A DNA stretch of 64,000 nucleotides, from contig CP097092.1 in the NCBI GenBank assembly GCA_023300185.1, forward strand, positions 868,001-932,000, given 5' to 3'. The notes under the pieces were generated by a model. It did no database searches. It was not told where the DNA came from and saw nothing but the letters and a program-made list of their open reading frames with translations. The translations under genes and the position numbers were made by a program. Numbering within the stretch: the first letter of the stretch is position 1; each line of letters opens with the position of its first letter. This document shows, piece by piece, positions 54,694 through 63,563 of the stretch. This DNA is from Lancefieldella parvula (GTDB lineage: Bacteria; Actinomycetota; Coriobacteriia; Coriobacteriales; Atopobiaceae).

Positions 54694-55632
54694 CTAGTCC
54701 TCAGTTGAGTAGCCCAGGCGCTTAATCTCGTTGGCATCACGTCTCCAGAGAGGTTGAACGCGAACCTGCAGGTCAAGGTAAACCTTGCGACCAAACAGTT
54801 TCTCCAGGTCTTTTCTAGCCTCAACGCCAACGCGTTTAATCATGGAGCCGCCCTGGCCCACTACGATGCCCTTTTGTCCTTCTCGCTCAACCAAAATAGT
54901 GGCAGAAATAGAGAGATGACCATCTGTTGCAACCTCGTAAGAATCGCAAACAACGGCAACAGAATGTGGAACTTCCTGACGAAGGTTCAGCAATAGCTTC
55001 TCGCGAACAAACTCTGCTACCAGGTCTTCTGGCAATGCGTCAGTCTCCATATCCTCTGGGAACCACATAGGACCCTCAGGAAGATGCTCTGAAACAAGCG
55101 CAATAAATGCCTGAATATTGAAGTCTTCTGGAGCAGAAACAACAAGCACGTCATCAAAATGCGCAAGAGCTTGTGCAGCTTCAAGCTGTTCTGCCACTTG
55201 CTCTGGAGTTGCAATGTCAGCCTTGGTAATAACCAGCAGCTTAAAGGCAGCATGTGCCTGCTCAACATGATTGGCAACCCATTCATCTCCACGACCAACA
55301 GGCTTGGTAGCATCAATCAAAAAAGCAATTACATCAGCGTCGTTGAGTTCTCCCAGCGCGGCCTTATTGAGCTCTTTTCCAAGAGCATCTTTAGGCTTGT
55401 GAAGGCCTGGAGTATCTACAATAACAAGCTGGGAGTTCTCTCCGTTCACTACCGCCCTAAAGCGACGTCGTGTTGTCTGAGCAACAGGGCTTGCGATAGC
55501 CACTTTCTGGCCCATACATGCGTTTAACAGCGTGGACTTACCAACACTTGGACGACCAACTAAGGCAACAAAACCGCTCCTAAATGGAGTGGTCTCAGAT
55601 GAAGTATTTTCAGAAACTGAATTGGCGGTCAT
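54694..55632 (-). CDS. era: GTPase Era
   Basis: Essential 30S-assembly GTPase, 312 residues. G motifs: GRPSVGKST (G1), TTRRRF (G2), DTPGLHKPKDALG (G3) and TKAD (G4). The C-terminal KH domain has IVVGQGGSMIKRVG. An N-terminal extension of about 18 polar residues precedes the G domain. It lies between dgkA and recO. Confidence 0.95.
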   Translation of the reverse strand: MTANSVSENTSSETTPFRSGFVALVGRPSVGKSTLLNACMGQKVAIASPVAQTTRRRFRAVVNGENSQLVIVDTPGLHKPKDALGKELNKAALGELNDADVIAFLIDATKPVGRGDEWVANHVEQAHAAFKLLVITKADIATPEQVAEQLEAAQALAHFDDVLVVSAPEDFNIQAFIALVSEHLPEGPMWFPEDMETDALPEDLVAEFVREKLLLNLRQEVPHSVAVVCDSYEVATDGHLSISATILVEREGQKGIVVGQGGSMIKRVGVEARKDLEKLFGRKVYLDLQVRVQPLWRRDANEIKRLGYSTED

Positions 55633-55644
55633 ACGTCCTCCAAC

Positions 55645-56022
55645 TTACCAATGAAAAATTGCACGCGAGAAAATCAAAAGTCCTATAAGAGCTGCGGTGA
55701 TGCTGATGCAGCACGATGCAGCTGCCGCAATATCTTTAGCCTTACCAGCCATAGGGTGAAACTCTGGAGAAACAAGATCTACCACGGTTTCTATTGCCGT
55801 GTTAAGAAGCTCTGTGGTTAAAACCGCACCGATACACGCAAGGACAAGTGCCCAGCTTACGGCATCCAAGCCAACAAACAATCCCGCGACTACAGTCAAT
55901 ACAGCAGCTACTGACATACGGCGCAAATTTGCCTCTTGAGCAAACGCTTGACGTGCGCCCTGTAGTGCAAAAAGAAGGCCTCGCTTAAAGCTTGGATGTC
56001 TGCCCTTAGATCCCGGAATCAT
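55645..56022 (-). CDS. dgkA: Diacylglycerol/undecaprenol kinase
   Basis: Small integral membrane lipid kinase, 125 residues with three hydrophobic helices. The family active-site segment TELLNTAIETVVD carries the catalytic Glu and Asn, and RHPSFKRGLLFALQGARQAF leads in. Gram-positive members phosphorylate undecaprenol for envelope synthesis. The ATG overlaps the ybeY stop by one base. Confidence 0.92.
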   Translation of the reverse strand: MIPGSKGRHPSFKRGLLFALQGARQAFAQEANLRRMSVAAVLTVVAGLFVGLDAVSWALVLACIGAVLTTELLNTAIETVVDLVSPEFHPMAGKAKDIAAAASCCISITAALIGLLIFSRAIFHW

Positions 56023-56531
56023 TACTCGTCAATCCCCTCACGGTGGCGAGTCAATACAACTGGCTCAATAGTCCTATCCGTTGAAAGCAAAGCAACAAGG
56101 GCGTCCTCACGGGCCTCCATAACCTCTGCTTCATCATCTTCGATGTGATCATAACCAAGCAGGTGGAGCATGGCGTGAACAAGCATAAGCCTAAACTCGT
56201 CCGCCTCCGTAGTGCCATATTCTTTAGCCTGTCGAGCAATAAAATTGGGAGCCAGAATAATATCTCCCAGCTCACACATCTCACCGGGAGCTAAATCTGG
56301 ATCGTCAGGGCGCTCTACCTCAAGTGAAATAACGTCAGTAGGTGCATTTTTTTCTCGCCACTCAAGGTTTACCTGCTGAATCTCTTCATCGCTGACAATG
56401 GAAATAGACACGGTACAGGGGCGCTCCACGTCCTCTTCAGAGAGTACAAGGTTGCAATCGGCTTCAATCTCTTCTACAGAAATTGGGCATTCGACGCCTT
56501 CTTCGATCACAATGTCATACTCGTTAACCAC
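56022..56531 (-). CDS. ybeY: Endoribonuclease YbeY
   Basis: Zinc-dependent single-strand RNase for 16S rRNA maturation and ribosome quality control, 169 residues. The H-x3-H-x5-H metal motif is HAMLHLLGYDH, preceded by the ISLEVERPDD and LGDIILAP elements of the family. It starts at GTG 56531, one base after phoH. The phoH-ybeY-dgkA-era order is a common Gram-positive arrangement. Confidence 0.95.
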   Translation of the reverse strand: MVNEYDIVIEEGVECPISVEEIEADCNLVLSEEDVERPCTVSISIVSDEEIQQVNLEWREKNAPTDVISLEVERPDDPDLAPGEMCELGDIILAPNFIARQAKEYGTTEADEFRLMLVHAMLHLLGYDHIEDDEAEVMEAREDALVALLSTDRTIEPVVLTRHREGIDE

Positions 56532-56532
56532 G

Positions 56533-57492
56533 TTACTCCCCTAGCTGTTTCTTCTCATACGCAGTGTATGCATCAACTATCTTACCAACCAACGTGTGGC
56601 GAACAATATCATTTCTATCTAAATCAACAAAAGCAACGTCTTCAAGGTTACCCAACACCTGTCGAGCAACGTCCAAACCACTTCTTCCCACAAGGTCTCG
56701 CTGCGTTGCATCACCAGTTATCACAAACTTTGACGAGAAACCTAGGCGAGTCAGAAACATTTTCATCTGCTCGGGCGTGGTATTTTGCGCCTCATCCAAA
56801 ATGACAAACGCATCATTCATGGTACGACCACGCATAAATGCAAGCGGAGCAATCTCAACAATTCCCTGTTCAATAAGGTTATTTGCGTACTCCATAGAGG
56901 TCATATCAAAGAGCGCGTCATAGAGCGGCCTGATGTAGGGATCAAGCTTTTCTTGAAGTGTTCCCGGGAGAAAACCAAGAGACTCTCCCGCTTCTACAAC
57001 AGGTCTTACCAGCACAATTCTGCTAATTTGCTGAGATGTTAAAGCAGCAAGTGCCATAGCCACTGCCAGATACGTTTTACCAGTTCCTGCAGGACCAATA
57101 CCAAAGGTAATGGAGTTGTTTGCTATTGCCTTTGTATACTCAATTTGACCTTGTGTTTTAGGCTGAATAGCTTTTCCCTTATGAGTTACAAACAGTGTTC
57201 GTGTGCCTGTTTGCTCTAAGCTGGCATTTCTTTTTGTGCTATCGAGCAGAAGCTTTACATCTTCAAGCGTTGGCCTAGATCCTGATTCAACCATTTGAAT
57301 GAGGCGAGAAAAAATAAGTGTTAGCTGCTCAATTTCTTGAGAAGTTCCTGACAAAAAGATTGCTTTACCTCTGATTGAAATAAGAGCTGCACATGACGAT
57401 TCGATTTCTCTGAGCAAACTATCAGCTGGACCCGTCAAGTACAGAGGATCTACTGAATCAGGAATAGTTAAGCGAATCTGTGTTGGCTCCAT
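56533..57492 (-). CDS. phoH: PhoH-family ATPase
   Basis: Cytosolic P-loop ATPase of 319 residues, related to RNA helicase cores. N-terminal KH-like portion, then PKTQGQIEYTKAIANNSITF, Walker A GPAGTGKT, RPVVEAGESLGFLPGTLQEK, Walker B FVILDEAQNTTPEQMKMFLT and TGDATQRDL. Linked to YbeY in RNA metabolism by consistent genome association. Confidence 0.94.
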   Translation of the reverse strand: MEPTQIRLTIPDSVDPLYLTGPADSLLREIESSCAALISIRGKAIFLSGTSQEIEQLTLIFSRLIQMVESGSRPTLEDVKLLLDSTKRNASLEQTGTRTLFVTHKGKAIQPKTQGQIEYTKAIANNSITFGIGPAGTGKTYLAVAMALAALTSQQISRIVLVRPVVEAGESLGFLPGTLQEKLDPYIRPLYDALFDMTSMEYANNLIEQGIVEIAPLAFMRGRTMNDAFVILDEAQNTTPEQMKMFLTRLGFSSKFVITGDATQRDLVGRSGLDVARQVLGNLEDVAFVDLDRNDIVRHTLVGKIVDAYTAYEKKQLGE

Positions 57493-57503
57493 GTTCCCCC
57501 AAT

Positions 57504-58775
57504 TTACAAACGAGTGGCTTTTAGCGTTCCATTAGGTAAAACTTCATCAAAGCGCATAGCAATGAGTTCATCAAGCTCAATAGTAGGATCAACCTGAACA
57601 TCAAAAAGACCGCCAGAAATTCCCCTACCAGGATACTGTACCACCACATTATCGCAGGTACCAACAAGCTTCTTAGCAGCATCAAAACGCATGGCATTAC
57701 CCAGATCACGCATTTTCTTGGCACGTTCAGCCATCACCTTTGGATCTACCTGATTTGGAGCGGTTGCCGCAGGAGTTCCAGGTCGTTTGGAGTACCTAAA
57801 TACATGCATCTTTGAAAAGCCCATCTGACGACAAAACTCATACGACTCTTCAAATTCTTTATCAGTTTCTCCAGGAAAACCAACAATAAGGTCTGTTCCT
57901 AACGCAATAGTTGGCAGCACCGAACGAGCTTCCTCAACAGCGTTGCGATAAAGTTCTGTCCTATACACCCTGCCCATACGTGCAAGCGTAGCGTCACATC
58001 CGGATTGAAGACAGATGTGCAAAAAAGGTGCAATTCTTCCGTTGGAAGCGGCAATGACCTCTACCAAACGAGCATTTACATCAGGTGGCTCAAGAGAAGA
58101 AAGCCTGAGGCGACCTACCTCGGTTTTTTCAAGAACATACTCGAGAAGATCTGGGAGCCTGAGGGTCTTCTCTCCCTCATCCTCAAGTTGAGCTTTATAG
58201 CTACCAAGATTAATTCCCGTAAGAACAACCTCTTGAGCTCCTCTGCTCATAGCATCTTTTACCTGCGAAACAACCTCATGAGGATCAAGGGATTTTCCCG
58301 CACCGCGCGCCTTCCAGACAATGCAGAAGGTACAACGATTATCGCAACCGTCTTGAATCTTGATACCAGGGCGTGTGCGACCTGTTGGAGTTGGCTTGGA
58401 GATGACAAGACCGTCGTCACTTACGGATTCTGGAGCAAAGCCTAGCTCTTCAAGAACTCTATCTGCAACTTTGTCCTTCTCGGCTTCTACCACAACGTTA
58501 GGAGCAAGAGAGGCAAGCTCGTCAGCAAAAAGACTTGCAACACAACCCGTTGCAACTACAAGAGGAGCTCCTGGCATAAGCGCTGCTTTACGCACGGCTT
58601 TTCTCGTCTTAGCCTCGGCTTCTGCGGTGACAGCACAGGTGTTGATAACAATTGCCTGAGCTTCATCCTCTTCAACAATGCGACACCCCATACGAAGCAG
58701 AGAGTCTGCCATTAAATCAAGCTCAACGCGATTTACCCTGCATCCAAGATTTATGAGCGCAATTCCATGAGCCAT
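57504..58775 (-). CDS. mtaB: tRNA (t6A37) methylthiotransferase
   Basis: Radical-SAM enzyme converting t6A37 to ms2t6A37. The 423-residue protein has an N-terminal cluster domain (INLGCRVNRVELDLM, NTCAVTAEAEAKTRKAVRK), the radical-SAM CDNRCTFC and the GITLIVGFPGET-type segment LGTDLIVGFPGETDKEFEE. The TRAM region is short. Distinguished from MiaB and RimO by NxxxVE-type N-terminal wording. Its ATG overlaps the dnaJ stop by one base. Confidence 0.92.
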   Translation of the reverse strand: MAHGIALINLGCRVNRVELDLMADSLLRMGCRIVEEDEAQAIVINTCAVTAEAEAKTRKAVRKAALMPGAPLVVATGCVASLFADELASLAPNVVVEAEKDKVADRVLEELGFAPESVSDDGLVISKPTPTGRTRPGIKIQDGCDNRCTFCIVWKARGAGKSLDPHEVVSQVKDAMSRGAQEVVLTGINLGSYKAQLEDEGEKTLRLPDLLEYVLEKTEVGRLRLSSLEPPDVNARLVEVIAASNGRIAPFLHICLQSGCDATLARMGRVYRTELYRNAVEEARSVLPTIALGTDLIVGFPGETDKEFEESYEFCRQMGFSKMHVFRYSKRPGTPAATAPNQVDPKVMAERAKKMRDLGNAMRFDAAKKLVGTCDNVVVQYPGRGISGGLFDVQVDPTIELDELIAMRFDEVLPNGTLKATRL

Positions 58776-59968
58776 TAGCGCCTCTTCTTGGAAGCCTTTT
58801 TGGCTTTCTTGTCATTATGATTAGAGGAATCTGCTGCTGCAGAACTCTGATCATGCTGCTCATCTTGAGTTTCTTGAGCTGAGTTTTGTTTGCGCTCATC
58901 AATAAGGGAAGTGATCGTCTCTAACTGATCTTTAGTCAGTCCAGTTGAAGTCTCAATGTGAACCAGAACGTAAAGGTTGCCACGGGCCTTAGTGTGCAAA
59001 CGAGGCATACCTTTACCAGCGACGCTCAGTTGCTGGCCGTACTTACATCCCGCTGGAATAGCAATCTCAATAGTTTCATCTTTGATGATACCGTCAATAG
59101 TCACGGTAGTACCAACAATTGCCTCAAGAGAATCAACGCTGACCGAAGTAAAGAGATCATCTCCCCTGCGCTCAAAGTCTTTATGTTGGGAAACTTCAAT
59201 AGTTACGATGAGGTCACCAGAGGTATCACCTCTGACACCAGCCTCACCCTTGCCGGTAATAGAAATTGACTGACCAGAATGAACACCTGCTGGAATTTCG
59301 ACAGAAACACGCTCATGGTCAGGAGTTCTTCCCTGGCCACCACAAGTCTCGCAAGCATGTTCAACCTTTTTGCCTGTTCCTTGACACTCTGGACATACGG
59401 TCTGAGACTGCATCTGACCAAAGACGGTATTTTGAACCTGGACTACCGCGCCCGTACCGTGACAACGTGGACAGTCTTCAATTTTTCCGTCCTCACCAAG
59501 ACCAGTGCCGTTACAGTCATCGCAAGTAGAAAGTCTGTTATACGAGATAGTTTTTGTAACTCCGGCTGCAGCTTCTTCCAGCGTAATGGACAGCCTGATA
59601 CCCATATCACTACCACGAGTACGCTGAGCAGTGCCGCGACCACCATGGCCGCCGCCAAAGAAGGAATCAAAGATATCTCCAAAGCCGCCAAAACCACCGC
59701 CAAAGATATCTGACATATCCACATAGCCGCCACCAAAACCGGATGGACCATTAGGATCACCATAACGGTCATAGTTGGCACGTTTTTGCTCATCTGACAG
59801 CACAGAATAAGCTTCGTTTACCTCTTTAAACTTCTCTTCTGCATGAGGGTCATCAGAAACATCAGGGTGCAGCTTTCTTGCCAGCTTTAGAAAAGCTCGC
59901 TTGATTGTTTTTTGGTCTGCATCACGAGCAACACCTAAGAGCTCGTAGAAGTCTTTCTTCTCTGCCAC
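58775..59968 (-). CDS. dnaJ: Chaperone protein DnaJ
   Basis: Hsp40 co-chaperone stimulating DnaK, 397 residues. J domain with HPD in KLHPDVSDD, a Gly/Phe-rich region, four zinc-binding CxxCxGxG repeats (CDDCNGTG, CPRCHGTG, CPECQGTG, CETCGGQG), the complete two C-terminal substrate-binding domains, and a Lys/Asp-rich tail. This is the conventional of the two dnaJ genes; no dnaK or grpE is nearby. Confidence 0.95.
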   Translation of the reverse strand: MAEKKDFYELLGVARDADQKTIKRAFLKLARKLHPDVSDDPHAEEKFKEVNEAYSVLSDEQKRANYDRYGDPNGPSGFGGGYVDMSDIFGGGFGGFGDIFDSFFGGGHGGRGTAQRTRGSDMGIRLSITLEEAAAGVTKTISYNRLSTCDDCNGTGLGEDGKIEDCPRCHGTGAVVQVQNTVFGQMQSQTVCPECQGTGKKVEHACETCGGQGRTPDHERVSVEIPAGVHSGQSISITGKGEAGVRGDTSGDLIVTIEVSQHKDFERRGDDLFTSVSVDSLEAIVGTTVTIDGIIKDETIEIAIPAGCKYGQQLSVAGKGMPRLHTKARGNLYVLVHIETSTGLTKDQLETITSLIDERKQNSAQETQDEQHDQSSAAADSSNHNDKKAKKASKKRR

Positions 59969-60001
59969 GCTTACTAACTCTCCCCTTGTAAAACCTAAAA
60001 C

Positions 60002-61108
60002 TTAAATTCCCATATAGCCAACATGGCCCAAACCGGCCGTACAAGCATACAAAGTCATAATAATAATTGAGTAGAAGGCACCATTGATGATTCCCGAAAC
60101 AAATGCATTTGCAAAGCTTCTCCACCAGCCAGCGTTCATCTTGACGCCATCTGCAAGAACATTTCTCATGCCAAATATCAAAAGTGGAATCAAAACAATG
60201 GCAAATAGTGGTGACCTCAAATTAAGTGCCACAAATACTAAAAGCATTGCAGTAATACCAGTAATGCGAGCTCCCGCGCGTTGACGGAACGTCAACTGCT
60301 CTGAAGGAACCTTAATATTTACGATAAAATCGCCGGTTGCAGAACCATTTGTTCCTGCATTTCCCATTCCAGGCACTCTGATCTGATCGCCATCATGTGA
60401 ATTAGCTGGTACATCAACCATAATTTCACTTGCAGATAAAACACGTCCCGAACCACTGCAAACATCACAGGGGTCCTGTACGACGTGTCCAGCACCATCA
60501 CACTCTGGACAATCAACTCTAAACTTGCCTACTCCAAAAATGGAAGAAAGATCAATATCAATGTGGCCTGTTCCATGACAGGTAGGACAGGTGGTTGCCT
60601 CAGTCTTATGCTGAGATCCCTTACCATCACAAGCATCACAAGTTACGAAACGCTGGTACGTTATGCCTTTCTTAACACCATTTTTAGCGTCAGCGTCGCT
60701 CAAAGTTAAGTCGTAGACAATATCTGCGCCTGTCTGAGGCTTATATGCGCGAGAGCGCTTTTGAGATCCTGTAGTCCAGTTATTAAAGTTAATATCGCCA
60801 AACGGGAAGCCTCCCTCAAAAGGAGAACCTCCATAGGCAGATCCGCCTGGATAACCAGAAGGACCATAGCCGCCGCCATAGAAAGAGCCGCTTCTCATTG
60901 CGTCATAACGACGGCGTTTCTCGGCATCTGATAGAACGGCATATGCCTCAGAAACCTCTTTAAAACGCTCTTCAGCATCGGGCTCTTTATTGATGTCTGG
61001 ATGAAGCTTACGAGCTTTAGTTTGAAAAGCTTTTCTAATTTCTTCAGCTGTCGCGGACTCAGTAACACCAAGAATGGCGTAGTAGTCCTTTTCGTTCATA
61101 GCAGCCAT
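60002..61108 (-). CDS. DnaJ-like protein with C-terminal membrane segments
   Basis: A 368-residue Hsp40 variant. The J domain ([15 protein letters not shown] in [10 protein letters not shown]), a Gly/Tyr-rich linker and four CxxCxGxG zinc repeats ([32 protein letters not shown]) are normal. After [16 protein letters not shown] the second substrate-binding domain and dimerisation region are replaced by hydrophobic segments (about 283-298, 300-315, 335-358) with [16 protein letters not shown] and [17 protein letters not shown]. It should be anchored in the membrane. Start at ATG 61108 after CGGAGAG. It lies 33 bases upstream of dnaJ. Confidence 0.82.
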   Translation of the reverse strand: MAAMNEKDYYAILGVTESATAEEIRKAFQTKARKLHPDINKEPDAEERFKEVSEAYAVLSDAEKRRRYDAMRSGSFYGGGYGPSGYPGGSAYGGSPFEGGFPFGDINFNNWTTGSQKRSRAYKPQTGADIVYDLTLSDADAKNGVKKGITYQRFVTCDACDGKGSQHKTEATTCPTCHGTGHIDIDLSSIFGVGKFRVDCPECDGAGHVVQDPCDVCSGSGRVLSASEIMVDVPANSHDGDQIRVPGMGNAGTNGSATGDFIVNIKVPSEQLTFRQRAGARITGITAMLLVFVALNLRSPLFAIVLIPLLIFGMRNVLADGVKMNAGWWRSFANAFVSGIINGAFYSIIIMTLYACTAGLGHVGYMGI

Positions 61109-61202
61109 GAAATCTCTCCGATTCAACCCATATCAAAATCTGCATCACGAGAACGTTTGAAAGTGTACCCACTTGTTTTGAACTTAATGCAGCACAAACG
61201 CG

Positions 61203-62453
61203 TTACAAACGTAAATCCCAAAGACGTCCATAGAGCTCGTTGCCAAGCAGCCAGCCCTTCTCGGTAGGCCTATATGAAGACTCAATTCTAGAATCTGTCG
61301 AATCAACGCAGGCCAACAATCCGTCTTGCACGCATGTATCAAACACATCTTGTAAACGCGATGCGCCAAATACCAGCTCAGACTCAGCCAAAAGTGCAGA
61401 TGAAATTGGTTCCATAAGGCGAGCATGCAGCATCAAATCTTCTGCCACAGCTTCTCTATGAGTCAAAAATTCAACATCAAACTCTGTCGAGAAGAGCGAT
61501 GCACCTTCAGCAATTTTTCTTGGAGGATCAAGGACCACCAATCGTGCGCGAGCAGCGTCTTGTGGACGCGCAGGTAAGAAAGTATTTTGCTCCGCAAGCA
61601 TATCGTACTCAGGCGCGGTGAGCATGCTTGCAGCGCTGGTACCAAGACCAAGGTACGACTCCCCTGTCCAGTACATCTTATTGTGCTTACAGCTCTTCTG
61701 ATTGCGAGCATAACTTGCTACCTCGTAGCGAACAAATCCCGCCGCTTGAAGCGTCTTTGAAGCAGCTTGCATTCGATCTGCCTGCACGTCATAGGCGTTC
61801 CAAGGAGTGTCTTTATCTTGGGTTTGTTTAGCCAACGCCGTGCCGTCTTCAATGGTAAGTGGATAAACGCTCACATGATTCACATCAAGCGAGATAAACC
61901 TTGAAAGCGAATACTCCCAAGAACTCTCTGTTTGCTCGGGAATAGCACACATGAGGTCAACAGACACGTCGAAGCCACGCTCTTTTGCAGCTAAAACCCT
62001 GTCATACGCGAGGTCTGCCGAGTGAATTCTGCCAAGCCTCTTAAGCTCGTTATCGTTAAAACTTTGAACTCCCAAAGAAATTCTCGTCACCCCGCCTTTA
62101 GAGAGATTGGCGAGAAGAGCATCAGACAGTGAGTCTGGATTTGCTTCAATACTGAACTCAGCAAGATTTACAATCGCTGAAGTGTGCTGCGCCAAATCCA
62201 CTGCATTTTGACCAAGCAAGCTTGGCGTTCCGCCGCCTATATAAACTGTTTTTGTGGCTGCTAACAAACCAAGTTGAGCGGCTTCATCTAGCTGATGTTT
62301 TAGAGCTTTAACGTAATTATTCATGCGACTATCTTCTTGCCTTGTAGACCAAGAAGAGAAATCGCAATAGAAGCATTTTTGAGAACAAAACGGAATATGC
62401 AGATAAAGTGCAGAGGTAGCCGTTTGATTGTATTTAGACTGCCAAGAATCCAC
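61203..62453 (-). CDS. hemW: Heme chaperone HemW-like radical SAM protein
   Basis: A 416-residue radical-SAM protein formerly called oxygen-independent coproporphyrinogen oxidase. Motif CSQKCFYCDF lies near residue 24. YIGGGTPSLL and EANPDSLSDALLANLSKGGV are family elements, with LGVQSFND. True HemN needs extra residues not evident here, so the heme-transfer role (HemW) is more likely. The C-terminal HemN winged-helix region is present. Confidence 0.88.
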   Translation of the reverse strand: MDSWQSKYNQTATSALYLHIPFCSQKCFYCDFSSWSTRQEDSRMNNYVKALKHQLDEAAQLGLLAATKTVYIGGGTPSLLGQNAVDLAQHTSAIVNLAEFSIEANPDSLSDALLANLSKGGVTRISLGVQSFNDNELKRLGRIHSADLAYDRVLAAKERGFDVSVDLMCAIPEQTESSWEYSLSRFISLDVNHVSVYPLTIEDGTALAKQTQDKDTPWNAYDVQADRMQAASKTLQAAGFVRYEVASYARNQKSCKHNKMYWTGESYLGLGTSAASMLTAPEYDMLAEQNTFLPARPQDAARARLVVLDPPRKIAEGASLFSTEFDVEFLTHREAVAEDLMLHARLMEPISSALLAESELVFGASRLQDVFDTCVQDGLLACVDSTDSRIESSYRPTEKGWLLGNELYGRLWDLRL

Positions 62454-62462
62454 AACAGACCA

Positions 62463-63554
62463 CTAGCTCATAGATGGATCGAACTCAGGAGATTCCTGCT
62501 CACCCTCAAGCTGCTTGACGGTTTCTTTAATCTCTAGCGCCAGATCAATAAAATCTTGAGCAGTAACACACCTTACTGACTTACCACGCCAATAGGCCGC
62601 GTTTGGAATACCCCTAAAATACCAGGTAGAAAGGCTTCTTGCGCGAGCAATATGAATGTGAGCTGCGTCAAGTAAGCGTACATGCATCATAAAAGATGCA
62701 AGCATCTGATTAAGTGTTGGAACAAGTGGAGATTGACCTTCAACTAAAGCTTGAGTGTTCTTAAAAATCCAAGGATTACCATAGGTTCCACGAGCAATCA
62801 TTACAGCTGCCACACCCGTCTCTGTAAGAGCATGAGCTGCTGCTTCAGCAGAGAGTATGTCACCAGAGCCTATAACAGGAATTGAAACAGCATCGCAAAC
62901 TCTATTAACGGTCTCCCACTCTGCCTGACCTCGATACATCTGGGTTGCAAAGCGACCATGAATAGCAACAGCAGACGCTCCCGCAGCTTCCATAGCACGA
63001 GCAAACTCAGGCGCCACTTCCTCATTCTGACGTCTACCTCGTCTAATCTTCACGGTAACAGGCACCGCGACCTCAGAAAGACAAGCTTTGACCAGATCTG
63101 CAGCAAGCTCTGGAGTATCGAGAAGGGCTGAGCCCTCCCCTTTTTTGACCACCTTAGGAACAGGACAGGCCATATTAATATCGATAAGAGCAAGTTTATT
63201 TCCTAAACGCTCACTGATCTGAGCTGCTGCTTCTTTAAACTGATCTGGCTTTGAACCAAAGAGCTGAACAGCAATATCGGGCTCAGTTGAAAGAGGCTCT
63301 ACAAGCTCCCAGGTTTTCTCGCCACCATAATGAATTCCTGCGACAGAAACCATTTCTGAGTACGCAAGACCTGCTCCGCCTGCTCGAGCCATGGTGCGAT
63401 ACACACCATCACTGACGCCAGCCATAGGTGCCATAAGCACAGGATTAGCGGACAGGCGCTCCTTGAGTGAAGCTCCTGACGCAAAAGGAACAATATGTGA
63501 AGAAAGACCTGCTTGAGGAGCGCAGGTTGAAATGATTGTTTGAAGCGACTCCAC
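62463..63554 (-). CDS. dusB: tRNA-dihydrouridine synthase
   Basis: FMN enzyme reducing uridine in tRNA D-loops, 363 residues. NPVLMAPMAGVSDGVYRTMA opens the TIM barrel, the catalytic Cys is in INMACPVPKVVKKGEGS, then VTVKIRRG, AIHGRFATQMYRGQAEW and VIGSGDI. The N-terminal 30 residues are an extension with no recognised motif. It precedes hemW by nine bases. Confidence 0.93.
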   Translation of the reverse strand: MESLQTIISTCAPQAGLSSHIVPFASGASLKERLSANPVLMAPMAGVSDGVYRTMARAGGAGLAYSEMVSVAGIHYGGEKTWELVEPLSTEPDIAVQLFGSKPDQFKEAAAQISERLGNKLALIDINMACPVPKVVKKGEGSALLDTPELAADLVKACLSEVAVPVTVKIRRGRRQNEEVAPEFARAMEAAGASAVAIHGRFATQMYRGQAEWETVNRVCDAVSIPVIGSGDILSAEAAAHALTETGVAAVMIARGTYGNPWIFKNTQALVEGQSPLVPTLNQMLASFMMHVRLLDAAHIHIARARSLSTWYFRGIPNAAYWRGKSVRCVTAQDFIDLALEIKETVKQLEGEQESPEFDPSMS

Positions 63555-63563
63555 AAATACCTT

